From Zopfochytrium polystomum (taxonomy: Eukaryota > Chytridiomycota > Chytridiomycetes > Chytridiales > Chytridiaceae), in the NCBI GenBank assembly GCA_025765615.1, contig JAIVFJ010000016.1, forward strand, positions 62,001 through 126,000: a stretch of 64,000 bases of DNA. The letters are read 5' to 3'. Position 1 is the stretch's first letter, and each line of letters begins with the position of its first letter. Positions 19,905 through 30,849 of this stretch are shown here, piece by piece. Made by a program: the position numbers and the translations under genes. The notes beneath the pieces are model-generated. The model was not told the origin of the DNA and did no database searches. It saw only the letters and a program-made list of their open reading frames with translations.

Positions 19905-20964
19905 GGTTTGAACTGCCCACCATGGGACACGCAAGGCCTCCCCTTGCGCTGATTCTGCAAGTGACGAAGCTAAGGATTGGTGTGGGAGCACCGATTACTT
20001 GAGTGGCTGTGGGCCAGTGCAAGGGGAAACAGAAGGGCGCTCCTGAGGGCGCAACACAACTGCAGAATAAAGAGAGAGGCGAGGGAAACAGGGATTTTTA
20101 TCTCAGGAACCTAACCTCAAATACAACAGGAGCGGTTAATAGTGACAGGATCCTCACTCAAACACAGAGCCAGCAATGTCACACTGTCGCTGGTGGGGCC
20201 AGCTGCATTCCCCACCCACAGCCCCTTAAGAGGAGCCCAACTGACCCAACTAAGGGACCATGTACACACCCAGGTGTGTACCATCTCTCACTACCCTCAC
20301 CATGCGAGCCAGATGTATTTGAAGGGACTCTGTATTGGTGCCAAAGGACAGAAATCAGATTGAAGAAAAAAGGAAAGAGAGAAATGGCCCAAAACAGAGA
20401 GAGAAAATTGACAAGTCAACCCCCCTGACTTGGAGCATCCACCACAAATGCTATAAGTCCCCCCAACCCTATGCGTGTATGTACAAGTGCCAAAAATGAA
20501 CAATAAATTAGGGAGGCCTGGGGTACAGCCTGTCAGGCACCCCATCCTAGGCAGTCAGGCAATCTCCGTTAGTCACTGAGAAAGAAAATATGTTGAAAAA
20601 ACCCTGGCACAATGGAAACAGTTAAGACGAAAGAAGTAAAAGCAGGCCCAACAATAAAGACAGGTTCGCTGCAAATACACTTTGATAACTCCTTGGGAAC
20701 TAAAGAACTGCTAACAATAATAGGAGTCTCGATCCTTGCAGTTTTATGACGGGTATGCTTGTTTTTGCGAATAAAATCCCTAGACTTTATCACTGGGACC
20801 TCGGTGTAGTCTCACACACTGACTAATGCATTCAAATGCCCAGAACCTGAATAACTGCCACAGGAAAGGTCAGGCAGGAAGAAGAAGATATTCCAAATGC
20901 CAGAAAATACCTTCAATGAAAAAGAAAGCATCAAAGTTAAATACCTCTCAAAATCATTAAGGAT

Positions 20965-21005
<41 letters not shown>

Positions 21006-21126
21006 CACGAGCAGGCAGCCAAAGGCAAAGGCCGCCGCGAGAGCTTTAGAAAACTGTCTTGCTGCTGATTCGTCCAAAACCATCAGAGATCCAATTTTTT
21101 TGCGCAGGCGACGACGAGTCGCCGCA
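19905..21126. other. Non-genic stretch with a dispersed repeat and a GA microsatellite
   Basis: No supported gene. A dispersed repeat copy lies at about 20140-20510 (annotated separately) and a (GA)n tract at about 20968-21001. The rest is unassigned, AT-moderate sequence with scattered stop codons in all frames. Confidence 0.5.
20140..20510 (+). repeat. Dispersed repeat R1, copy 1
   Basis: It shares a diverged but continuous similarity with 23995-24320 in the same orientation. Shared blocks include GAGCCAGATG, TTTGAAGGGACTC, GTATTGGTGCCA, GAAAAAAGG, GAGAAATGGCCCAAA, ACTTGGAGCATC and ATGTACAAG. Both copies keep a short frame reading EPDxFEGTxYWC, which might be a decayed coding segment of an old element. 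No terminal repeats were found. Confidence 0.6.
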
Positions 21127-23444
21127 TGTGAGTGCTGCTGCTAACTCGTCGGGAGCAGTCGCGTGTCACAATCGTCGTCTGCGGATTTGTTGTTTGACTT
21201 TCTCTATTGATTTTTCTCTGACAAGTCGTCCTTTCAGAACAACAACGACAACAACACAGAAGCGCAAGCATGAACTCCCACACTCCCCCTCATGCGACAC
21301 CCTTCTACCCACTAAATCGAAGTCCCAATGCTTCTGCATGTTTCCTGAACACAGAGGGTCCCAACGACTTGGTAAAAATGTCCGCAACCATCTCCGTTGT
21401 CAGCTTGTGCTCAACAGAGATGGCTTTCTCATGCTTGGAGCGATGACACCTTTGGCTTGAGCGTGAGGAAACAGTAGTTTTCAAGGTAGAATCGCTCGGG
21501 TGACCAGTGAGAGTCTCGTCAAACTGCACATTCCAAGCGACAAATATTTCGTTTGTGGAAGGGTCTTGTGCATATGATTTGCCTTAATTGGTGTGAAATC
21601 CATGTGAACCAGGTCAAGTGGGTGCTGTGCTCTGGGGTTCTTGGATCGTCGAAATGGAAGGCGTGTAAGCTTTGCACGCTGACACACATCGCATAGCGAG
21701 TCCGACTCTGGTGTAATGGGCTCAAATCCATCCACCATTCCAGCAAGCCGCTTTGCCACATCATACGATGTGTGGCACAGCTGGCGATGTTGGATGTCTG
21801 CTGTCAACAGAACCTTGCTTGTTGACTTTGAAGGTGTAGCATGCCTCCTAGCAGTTATCTGCATCTCCAGATTTCGTCCAACAAGCTTCCCAACAAGTAC
21901 TTCAGCCTTCTTCGTCTGATAGGCAATGCGCTCCCCCTTCCCATGCAACTCAAGGCCAGCAAGGGTGAGAGGTGTGTGGGAAACTAGGTTGGCTGTGATG
22001 TTGGGGCAGTATCGTACTCCCCGCAGCGTGACTTCCACCGTTTTTCCAGATGAAACTGTTGAGTCAAACACAACATTCCCCTCAGCAACAATCTTGAGTG
22101 GTTTTCCATCTCCAATAGTAACCTTGTCTGACATTTCCCTGTAGGTGCCTGGAACGAAGAAACAGGGGTTGTTTGTGAGGTGGTATGACGCACTGCTGTC
22201 ATGGTACCAAACATCCTCACTTGGTCCTCTCGACTTCACTGTGAAAGCATAGCGTGCCTGATGCGTTCACTTTGCTCTTAGCTTTGGTGAGTTCATCACC
22301 TTGCTTTGGTCCTTTTCCTGCTGCACCACCGCCTTTCGCCCAGCAGTCCTTGCACAGGTGTCCAGGCTTGCCGCAATTTAAGCAAGTCTGCTTCTTCTTG
22401 TCCGCTTTGGATGCGGTGAAAGCGGCAGATTTTGTCAACTCCTTCTTTGATGCACCTCCAGGACTTTCTGCCTTGATCCGCCGAGCATGGTCATAGAGCT
22501 TGCTCTCAACCTTGTGGCACGTCAACTTCGTTGCATCAAGTGCACGTAGCGTCCCTACTACATTCTGCCATCCAGGCGTATTCGGCATTGCCATCAGCAG
22601 AATACAGACATATATCTTGTCCCAGTCAAGCGTCCCAGCATCCTTGAGGCGCTGAATGAGTGCTGAGACTGAACCAATGAAATCTTCAATGTTGCCACTA
22701 TCGTCGTACTTTGTCGACAACAATCGTTCCAATGTGTTCATAGTTGTTGACTCAGTAACCGTTGCGTAGACCTCCTTCAGGTGTTCTTACATCTTGTGTG
22801 CAGTTGTGCACCCACTCAATAGGTCTCTAGATGCCCTTGGTAGCTTACCAAGTAGCCAGCTTCGAGCTTGAGCGTCGTGCTTTTTTCTCGTCAGCGCATT
22901 CGCTGCATATGCTGCCTTAACGGTATCGTCAGAACCTGTGTATGTGTCATTTTCACGCTCGACAATGTAGAGCATTTCCTTGACTTCCAAAAAAGTCATG
23001 CACAGTCAGTTGAAGTCGGGCCAGTCGTCTGTCGACGCCTCAAATTCCGGAATATTTTCGTACTCCTTGTCCGTCATTGTGATCTAGTAGCCGACCGCTC
23101 AGCAACCTTGCTGTCCTCACCAGGGAGGGATCGTACCAGTAGATTTTTCTTGTGATGATATCGCAATGATCAGCGTCGTGATCCGATCGTCACTATCGTC
23201 ACTCCAATTTCGCTGCAGTTGATCTCGTCGTCTGCAACTTCACCAGACCCTGCCCTGGCGCCGGCCGTTCGCTCTCCCAATGGGAGTATGCTGATAACGT
23301 GTGAGTGCTGCTGCTGAGCTGTCGCGTGTGTCATGATCGTCGTCTGCGGATTTGTTGTTTGACTTTCTCTACTGATTTTTCTCTGACAAGTCGTCCTTTC
23401 AGAATGACAACGACAACAACACAGTGCAAGCATGAACTCCCACA
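21127..23444 (-). mobile_element. Short Ty1/copia element D with target duplication, internally deleted
   Basis: On the minus strand the 5' LTR is 23300-23444 and the 3' LTR 21127-21282, both TGTGGGAGTTC...CACTCACA. They differ at several positions and in length (145 and 156 bp). The element is flanked by CCGCA duplications (21122-21126 and 23445-23449). A purine tract GAGGGGGAG sits next to the 3' LTR (21283-21291). The 2.3 kb total is under half of a normal copia element: gag, protease and the integrase zinc region are followed directly by the C-terminal end of RNase H. Confidence 0.85.
21300..23070 (-). pseudogene. Gag-protease-integrase N-terminus-RNase H tail of copia D
   Basis: From about 23070 leftward: a Gag start (MTDKEYENIPEFEAS), an in-frame TGA soon after, KAAYAANALTRKKHDAQARSW, a TAA at 22787, then an SKYDD...LKDAGTLDWD capsid part. 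The zinc knuckle C-L-N-C-G-K-P-G-H-L-C-K-D-C lies near 22340-22400. The protease core reads DSSASYHLTNNP where DSGAS is expected, so the catalytic aspartate stays but the glycine is serine. The integrase HRQLCH...CDVCQRAK zinc region follows, then the frame jumps to KHEKAISVEHKLTTEMVADIFTKSL, the RNase H end. Everything between (integrase core and RT) is missing. Confidence 0.82.
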
Positions 23445-23449
23445 CCGCA

Positions 23450-25312
23450 GAGGTCTGAGTGGGGGGGGAACACCAGTTGGGCCGTTTGGGGACGGACTGA
23501 CGAAAGCGGGGGGGAACGGGATCAACTTTCGTCGAGCAGGTGTGAGAGGGAGGGGCCGAATCCACACACACGAGTGCTGATTTTGTTGCGCAGTAGCGTT
23601 ATTGCTGCGAAAAATAGTAAAAAAAAAATAGAAGGGCGACGACACCCTTTGGACGGCACGTCGCGATTTTCGCTGACAGCGTAGCGACAACGGGTGCGAA
23701 ATACGACGCTGATGTCGCATAGCGATGTCGCACCATCGTCTACGACAATGGAAGGAGATGGGATGCTGTTGACTTTGAGTTGACAGTTGGATGGAGGTTG
23801 GATGTGATTGAGTATTCCACCTTTTTCTATGTTGGTGAGCGCCGCCACCTTGCTGTTAGGTCGTAGTCACAATGTGTGAGCCAGATAATCAGGCCTATGC
23901 TGTAGTTCCCCCTCCGCTAGATGCTATAGCTAGATCCGATTGAAGATGTCATACCGTTGGCCGCCACCATCGCCATCCCCACCATACACGCACAAGGGAG
24001 GTCCTCACTCCAACAAAGAGCCAGCAGCATCGCGCAGCTGAGGGTGGGCAAACAGCATTCTGCACCTGTGATCCCTTAAAAGGAACCTCACTAAGAAGCC
24101 TCGCACCCACCTGGTTGTGCACCACCTCGTGAGCCAGATGGGTTTGAAGGGACTCCGTATTGGTGCCATGGACAAGAATCAGATCGAAGAAAAAAGGGAA
24201 AAAGAGAAATGGCCCAAACAGAGCGACAAGTGAACCCCCTCAACTTGGAGCATCGACCACAAACGGACTTTGAGCTCATCCCTGTGTGCATGTACAAGAG
24301 CTGAAAACAAATAAGAAAGTAGGTCCATCAGCAAAAAAGGGGGTGTCATCGGCAGGCTCCTGAAGTCATAAATGTCATCAACGATGCTCAATGCACCATT
24401 CAAAATTGCGATGCTATCCGCATCATCATCGGCGTTGGTGCTTGATGCATCAGCTTGGTTGTCAAAATAAAAGGCTTGCCTCTCGCACCTGTGACGGCTG
24501 ACCAGCGAGTACATATGCCCAGAGCGAAGTTGTCAGCGGGTGGATACTTCAAGCAGGGTCGTCATCGGCCGTTTGACCAACAAAAACTTGCAGTGCATTA
24601 GCAGCACAAATGGGACCCAAGGCAACCTCGTAAGAGGGTCCCATTTCGTCATTAGGAAGAGCGAAGTGCGGTTTCAACAGCTTTGAATTTCGATCGGCTG
24701 TCCAGCCGCGGGCAAGACCGTTGGAATCGTGTGAGTGCTGAGAAGATAGTGATAAGTTTGGGTTTGGAACATGAATTATAGATGGAAGTGACAAAACAAC
24801 CGCGCAAGCTTCAGCCCTCTCCTCGCTCCTCCCTGGTCTACCTCCTTTACCTGATATCGAGACGGATTGGTGCGAAGCAGCTGGAGCAGAAGAAAGAGGC
24901 CGCACGACATCTTGCAGAATCTTCACATCATTCAACATGTTACCGATGTCCAGCCAAACCCTAGAACCTCCATTGAATGCAAAGAAGACTAGTAATGAAA
25001 TCCGCAGCATCATCGCTTCGCCGTTATCCACTGCTACCTCAGCATCCGCACCTCCGATCCCGTGGCAAAGGTGACGCAAAAGCTGGAAGAGGTCTCGACG
25101 TGCTGGTGGTTATTTCAACATCTGCTGAATAACCAATCAATCTCGTGTTGCGCGATACCGAAGTGTACCATATTTCTTCAACAGTATTGCTGAGTTTTTC
25201 CCACCATATCTTGGTTTGAATATGTTGAAATTTGGCTGTTGAAGGATGACAGTAGCTTCAGTTCAACAAATAATCACGTTAAGAACTTGCCAAATGCACT
25301 CAGAGTAACTTA
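23450..25312. other. Non-genic stretch between copia D and the Harbinger element
   Basis: Contains the second copy of repeat R1 (about 23995-24320). I see no gene that I can support. The longest frame (24549-25079, minus) lacks an ATG start and recognisable motifs. Confidence 0.5.
23995..24320 (+). repeat. Dispersed repeat R1, copy 2
   Basis: A diverged copy of 20140-20510, same orientation. The two copies flank element D at roughly 0.6 kb on either side. Confidence 0.6.
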
Positions 25313-25328
25313 GGCCTCGCTCGGCGCC
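25313..25328 (+). repeat. Left terminal inverted repeat of the Harbinger element
   Basis: GGCCTCGCTCGGCGCC directly after TTA; exact complement of the last 16 bases of the element (28647-28662). Confidence 0.92.
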
Positions 25329-25484
25329 AAAAAAATATCAAGGCGTGATTCTGAACCAAAATTTTGTCCTTCCCGATTCAGTTTCTGTTTCTCTCCATAT
25401 TATCGCAGATCGCATCTGAATGATGATTCAACCTGTGTACAAGGTCTCTGCCTTGATTGAGATTTGGTTTCTGTTTTTGCCAAA

Positions 25485-26919
25485 ATGGGAGGGAAAGCAT
25501 CTGCCAAGAAGCCGCCAAAGCGGACAGCCCATCCTCCCCAAACTGCTGCACCAACAGATTTCTCACCAGACGTACCAGCGTCCGAGTCGTCCATCTCCAT
25601 CACTGCAACTACCCTCAGCGACGATGCCTTCAGCGACAATGGAGAGAAAACCGATCGCCCTTTGCATGAGCAAATGACCTGGACACGTGAAAGAGCTTCC
25701 TTTCTGTTGAAGACGTTGCAGCACCTGGCGAAGAAAGGAAAACGGGCTGGGGGAAGTTTGAAGCCGGAGGCCTGGAAGAAAGCACAGGCGTCGTTCATCC
25801 GTCGATTTAAGATGGCAGTGGCCATTCAGCCGCTTAAGTCTCGGTACTATGTTGAGAAGAGGAGGTGAGCTGTTTGACTGAGTTCATCAACTTGCGACCT
25901 GGGACCCGTCGATCTCATTGTATGCTTTGCTTCAGGTGGGAGGCAATCCAGAAGATGAAGGGTTTGAGTGGGTGGGGCTGGAGTGAGCAGTCTTTCAAAC
26001 CTTTGGTCGACGACGTCGTTTTCGACGCATTCGTAGCGGTGGGTATTCCTAGATTTGCCCTCTTGTTCGTCCTTCTCATTGGCTTTTCTTCTGATTGCAT
26101 ACCTTTTACTCTTCTCAGGCTCAACCAAAAGGCTCCCGTCCGATGTACAAAGACCTAAGGGCTCTTGGTTGCCCTGACTATCCCGTGCTGAAGTCGATAT
26201 TTGAAAAGACTGCTGCAAGTGGACGTTTTGCAAAAAGCTCTTCGGCAAAGAGGGCATCTTCAGCACGCAGTCAAACTGCAAACGAGGTGGAAGCTGATGC
26301 CAGTGGATTGTCAGAGGCTCTAACAGACGACACGCTTTCTTTGAACGAAGAGGGCAACAGCAATGACAATGACAGCAGTGAGGACGAGACTGCTGACGAA
26401 ATTCCGTTTGCTCTCAACACTGATCGAACAACACCCTCAGCAGCATCGACTTCGCCATCACCTGCACCAGCTCTAGCAACCGGGGTCTCACAGAAACAAA
26501 GAGCTGCGTCGCCTGACGAGTCCATTGGTGTTGGGATGCGGCCAAAGCGATCACATGCCAAAGGCCAAGGATCGGCTTCACAAGCAACTATCGCATGGCA
26601 GGGCTCACTTGACAAGTTGGGACAATCCATCGCTGACCTAGCTGCAAACCCTATCCCTGCTCCTCCACCCTTACCCCCCATGCCACCCTCGGCAGCAGTG
26701 ATGCGGATGAACAACATCATGCAAGCTGGCGGTCTGCTCAATTCTCTGGTTCGATCAGATGATGTCGACCCTCTGAATGAGTTCCTTCGTATGGAAGACA
26801 TTTTTGTTGCTAGTGAGATTTTTGCGAGTAACCCAGTAAATGCCGACTTGTTTCTCTCGTTCCAAGATGATCGTGTTCGCGTGGGCTTCATCAAGCACTT
26901 GGTGAAGCAAAAGCATTGA
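25485..26919 (+). CDS. Harbinger-associated Myb/SANT-like DNA-binding protein
   Basis: ATG at 25485. Three exons (25485-25864, 25936-26038, 26119-26919) joined by introns with GTGAGC...TTCAG and GTGGGT...CTCAG give 427 residues in one frame. Residues about 60-165 form a Myb_DNA-bind_3-like (SANT-like) domain: TWTRERASFLLKTLQHLAKKG, RWEAIQKMKGLSGWGWSEQS, DDVVFDAFV. The middle is acidic and serine-rich (SSEDETADEIPF); the C terminus has a conserved-looking helical block (DVDPLNEFLRMEDIFVASEIF). In Harbinger elements the Myb-like partner binds transposon ends and helps nuclear import of the transposase; that role is inferred here. It converges with the transposase gene, with only 36 bp between the stop codons. 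Confidence 0.85.
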
Positions 26920-26955
26920 AGTCATGGAGCTTTTTATTGATCAATAAAACTGGTC

Positions 26956-28633
26956 TCAACGCAAAGCACGAAAAGCGACATAATCATTCCACATCTGCAT
27001 GGCTATCTTGTCGCGAAAAGCCCCAGCCCCTCGGTCATCTGCCACACCTGTGTCATCATCTGGTGAATCCGACAATTCGTCATCAACAGAATCGTCGAAG
27101 CTATCAGACTTTCCCTCCTCCCGAATGAAGTTGAACAAAATTGCAAGCGCAGTAACCAAATCCACTTGCACTTCGATTGGGAAAGGCTTCATGTTGGAGA
27201 GCATAGGAAAGCGTTTCTTCAAGGCTCCAAAGATCCTCTCAATGACGTTTCTTGCAGAAGCATGGCGGAGGTTGAACAGCTCCTTTGGACCTGAAGGCCT
27301 GTGGGCGGTCGAGAACATTTAGTGAGAAAATAATGTGTGCCGGAGGTGAATGGGGAGAGGATCGCAGAAGAGAAATGCAAAGAAGCAGAAGCAACACACC
27401 TCAAGTTTCCTTGTGCAAATTCTTTCAAGTGGTAACGGACACCTCGATATGGAACGAGAAACTGGCTGGACAGCGCGTAGCCAGCATCAGCTAAGTAGTA
27501 TTTTCCTGGAGGGACAGAAAACCCCAATTCCAACGCGTTTGAAAGGACCTTTTCGAGACTGTTCAGATGATCGTGCAATTCATCAACAACAGTACCTTAC
27601 TGTCATGAGCGCTTCCCTCCCATCCAGCCAGTATGTACTGAAATCGCATGTCAAAGCCGCAGACAGCGAGTACATTCTGGCTGAGTGTACCCTTCCGATT
27701 CCGCCAAGCAATTGATTGAGTTTCCAGAACGGCCGCAGAGATGTGTGATCCGTCGATCGCACCTGAGGAAAGGGTTGGATTAAAAGGCAGATCATGACAC
27801 AGTCAAACCAATGCAATCTTTGAAGTATGGGTAAAGTTTGCGATCTCGGCGGATCTCAGTAGGGGTAGTGGATCTGACTCCAACGACAGGAAGTTTCAAG
27901 TAGCGTTTCTTCAGCGAAACAAGCGCACGGATGACGCCCTTGAAGGAACGACTGACAGTGTCAGCACTTCGCTGGAAGCGCTCGCGGACAATCCTCGACG
28001 AAACGTTTCCAGAGCAAGTGTAAAGGAAAATCGCGAGCTGTTCATCGTGGGACATGTAACGAGTACTTGGGAGCTTCCCTGTCGCCACGAGAAGCTTTGT
28101 GAGACGGCTGTGACCATGGGTGGATCGCAGAGATTGGATCAGAGCGGGACAGGAACGACCTCAATGAGGTGAATGGGACTTAACTCAAACGTTTCTATGT
28201 CCATGCGAAGAGCATTGTGAATGCGATCCTTATGCCCCCTGCGAAGCTCGTCCAACCAGTCTTGACCACGCAACTTGGACGTGCATACAGCTGTCTTGTG
28301 ATCGGAGATCGGTGCAGAGCGGGCAGTCAAAACAACGGTCAAATGTCCCAAACCAAAGGCGAAATACAGGTCCCGACCTGTTTTTCGATTCTGGCCTTTT
28401 TGCGGGAAGAAAAACGGCGGGGCCGAGCAGTTCATGCACGGCTCGGTCACCTGCCCGATTTGGATCTGGCGCCGAGCATTTTTTCCAATTTTCCTGTTTT
28501 TTATCTGGATCCACTCAGCGCCGAGCAGACTGGAGCAAAAGTGGCAAACAGAATCCGGCGCCGAGCGACCCGTGCGGGAAAGAGTGAATTGTAGCGGCCG
28601 AGAGACAAATCGCGATACAATACAGTTTTTCAT
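26956..28633 (-). CDS. PIF/Harbinger DDE transposase
   Basis: Five exons fit one frame: 28633-28185, 28107-27809, 27762-27596, 27548-27400 and 27298-26956, with GT-AG introns of 77, 46, 47 and 101 bp. The exon sum is a multiple of three, giving about 468 residues. The catalytic DDE_Tnp_4 core is readable: AIDGSHISAAV (first D), YYLADAGYAL (second D) and RNVIERIFGALKKRF (E), with HDSKVLSNALELGF and LFNLRHASARN around them. The N-terminal part has LRGQDWLDELRRGHKDRI and YMSHDEQLAIFLYTC, typical of the family. The C terminus is acidic. The ATG at 28633 lies only 29 bp inside the element, so the true start may be at an internal Met of exon 1. All three acidic residues are present, so activity is plausible. 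Confidence 0.88.
28468..28566. promoter_or_regulatory. Subterminal GGCGCCGAGC repeats of the Harbinger element
   Basis: The inner part of the right terminal repeat (GGCGCCGAGC) recurs in the same orientation at 28468-28477, 28517-28526 (one mismatch) and 28557-28566, before the terminal copy at 28647-28656. Such subterminal motifs commonly bind the transposase or its Myb partner. The left end has only the terminal copy. Confidence 0.6.
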
Positions 28634-28665
28634 TTAGGAGATTTTCGGCGCCGAGCGAGGCCTTA

Positions 28666-29196
28666 AGTATAATGTCCTGTTTGTTGGAGAAAAAGGTTTG
28701 TGAGAGGAGCCAACACGCCTTTCTGTTTCTGTTGAGTCATCATTAATCGATTCTTTGTCTCTCAAAGGGCATAAATTTCTTTCAAAGATTTGTTTTAATT
28801 GTGGAATTTCGCCGCTTGCCTGTTGTGCTGGATAATTTGTTTGATAGCGGAAGTTCTGGAAGCGGATGCCGAGCGGGGGCGGACGGAGCCCGCTCGAGCC
28901 GGCCCCGCACGGAGCCCGTGGTGCACGATGACGTTTTTAAGTCCGAGCAGGGTACAATCACTTTGCGCCGGCCCGGAACTGGGCTGCAACCTGGGTCGGA
29001 CAATCAAGGGTGGCTCAGCGTGAAAGGGGTTTGGGCGTCACTTTCTCCTCGTTCACGCGTCGTCAGTCAGCCAACACGAACGCTTTCAGTCTTATTGTAT
29101 TGTGTGCTCATAACATTATTTCGAATAATATATCATTTGCGCGGCCGCCCCACGCACGTTCGCTCAGTTGGTTGTGCGGGGTTTTAGGCATTATCA
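28666..29196. other. Intergenic, with a GC-rich hairpin-prone segment
   Basis: No gene supported. Around 28870-28925 there is a very GC-rich stretch with an inverted repeat (GAGCGGG ... CCCGCTC, loop about 10 bases) and a direct repeat of ACGGAGCCCG. It lies downstream of the velvet gene 1 stop codon. Confidence 0.4.
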
Positions 29197-30849
29197 TCAC
29201 GTGCCTGCGGTTCGAAGGTGGATGGGAACTCCTTGGTCCGAGAATACCCTTGAAAGACGCGTCGATGCTGCAGGGTCGAAGCGTTTGAGCAAATTGGGCG
29301 TGCACGCAGTTTAGAAGTGAATCTAGCAGGGATAGATACTCACGCATCATTCCAGGAAACATATTTGGAGCGAAAACCTCGAAGGGATCAGTCCACGTCA
29401 CAGCCACAACTGCAGCCTGCCGCACGTCGAATGCTTGAAATCGCATCCGAAACAAACCCTTGACGCGTATCGACAAATCAGAAAAAATGAAGAAGCAGCC
29501 TTCTGTTGCGTCGAGGTCTCTTAAGAGGTAGCATGACGTAGTTCTCGCACCAACGAGGGTGACATGGTGAGTTGAGTGCGGCGAAGGTTGCGCACCAGGA
29601 ATGGGCGGTGTGGACGGGGTCGTTTCTGGAGGTGTCGAAGAAGAGTTTGTAATGATTGGAGGGGAACCAACTGGGGCAGGATTTGGTGAAGCGTTCTGAG
29701 AGGATGGTGCTGTGGCAAGGTGCGGCACCGTTCCGGAGCTGGATGAACCGGATGGTGCTGGCGGTCTGGCAGCTAAATCACCAGTCGTTGAATAGAATGA
29801 CGGGGAGGAGCTTCCAACGATCGAGGGTGTTTTTCGCTCAGCAGTCATCGGATCGGTGGTTCTCGTTTGTTGCTGAGGGAGAGAGCCAGTCAGGGCCGAA
29901 ATGGAAAAAGAAGAGGAGGGAATCTTCCGCCTGTGCAAAGATTGCTGTAGCATCGATATTCTCTGAGAAGTGCCAGAGCCGGCCGCTGGTGGTGGTGGTT
30001 CATGGCCTTCGAACGATACTTGTGCCGTGGGAGCAGAGGTTGGATCTGTAGACGGAGGAGAAGGTCTCCTGAGGTTTTGTGGAAAGGAGTACCTCTGGGA
30101 TTCGTCTCCTCTGACGCGAACAACAGATGCTCTGGTACCTGACGGAGGAGCCCTGGAGACGACATCTCTACCATCACCGTCGGGCGACCATAGAGTTGCA
30201 TGGCACACCAAAAACGGGACGTCGCTGTACCTGCAGGAAGAAGGAAGACAATGAGTTCCCTGGGCGACAAGCAGCAGATCGCCCGACAAGTAGTTGTTGA
30301 CCTTGGCCTCGTCAGTGAGCCATCAGGCTTCTTCTCTAGAAGCTGCAAAATCGGCGGGGGATCCCTTGAAGGGTGAAGGGTTGAGTTGGGACGAGGGCCA
30401 AGGATGCAAACCAGAATGGATGAGCCTTACAGCAATCTTCTGTCAATATCTGAAAAACCGCACATGCGCGCTCGGAATGGTTGTTGCCGGACGATGAGAA
30501 CGTACTCGGACGGCTTATTCTGCATAGAGGGAAGCGGAAGGCTGGGGGAAGGCACACATCAGCGCACGCGGGACCCTCATGGGGTCGGGATGATTTGGGC
30601 GCACCCGAAGGAGGTGCCACTGGGGCAAGACGAAATTTCGGCGACGAGGCTCCTACTACTGCCGTGGGGACGAGCTCCAAGGCTTCTTCTGATCGATGGC
30701 CCTGGGCCAATGGCGACAGATTCTCCTGAGAACGCACCAGCGGTTGAGGATGCAGTTGCCACGGCCATTCCAGAATGCTGACGGCGGCTGAGGTCCGTTT
30801 GATCGTCGTTTGCAGGTGTTGTTGGTCCAACCGACGAAGAATCCGACAT
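29197..30849 (-). CDS. Velvet-domain regulator 1 (VelB/VosA type)
   Basis: Five exons (30849-30605, 30541-30431, 30364-30302, 30230-29344, 29267-29197) with GT-AG introns of 63, 66, 71 and 76 bp sum to 459 codons, so 458 residues. The velvet domain is split. The first half (about residues 85-165) reads EYVLIVRQQPFRARMCGFSD, DRRLLDPPPILQL, then YSDVPFLVCHATLWSP. The second half (about 375-455) reads GCFFIFSDLSIRVKGLFRMRFQ, DPFEVFAPNMFPGM and STRLSRVFSDQGVPIHLR. Between them lie about 200 Pro/Ser/Thr-rich residues. Velvet proteins are fungal DNA-binding regulators of development and secondary metabolism, with an NF-kB-like fold. A long insertion inside the domain is known for VelB. Divergent from velvet gene 2, 1.9 kb away. 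Confidence 0.88.

Larger units (their letters stand above)
25313..28662. mobile_element. Complete PIF/Harbinger DNA transposon
   Basis: Perfect 16-bp terminal inverted repeats (GGCCTCGCTCGGCGCC at 25313-25328, its complement at 28647-28662) are flanked by the 3-bp duplication TTA (25310-25312 and 28663-28665), the classical Harbinger target TWA. Inside are two convergent genes: a Myb/SANT-like protein on plus and a DDE transposase on minus. This two-gene organisation is characteristic of the superfamily. Both genes read through with consistent introns, so the element may be functional. Confidence 0.92.

Noticed and set aside
24549..25079. 176-codon open frame on the minus strand
   Set aside because: It lacks an ATG start, shows no domain or conserved motif and lies in repeat-rich DNA. 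Probably chance.
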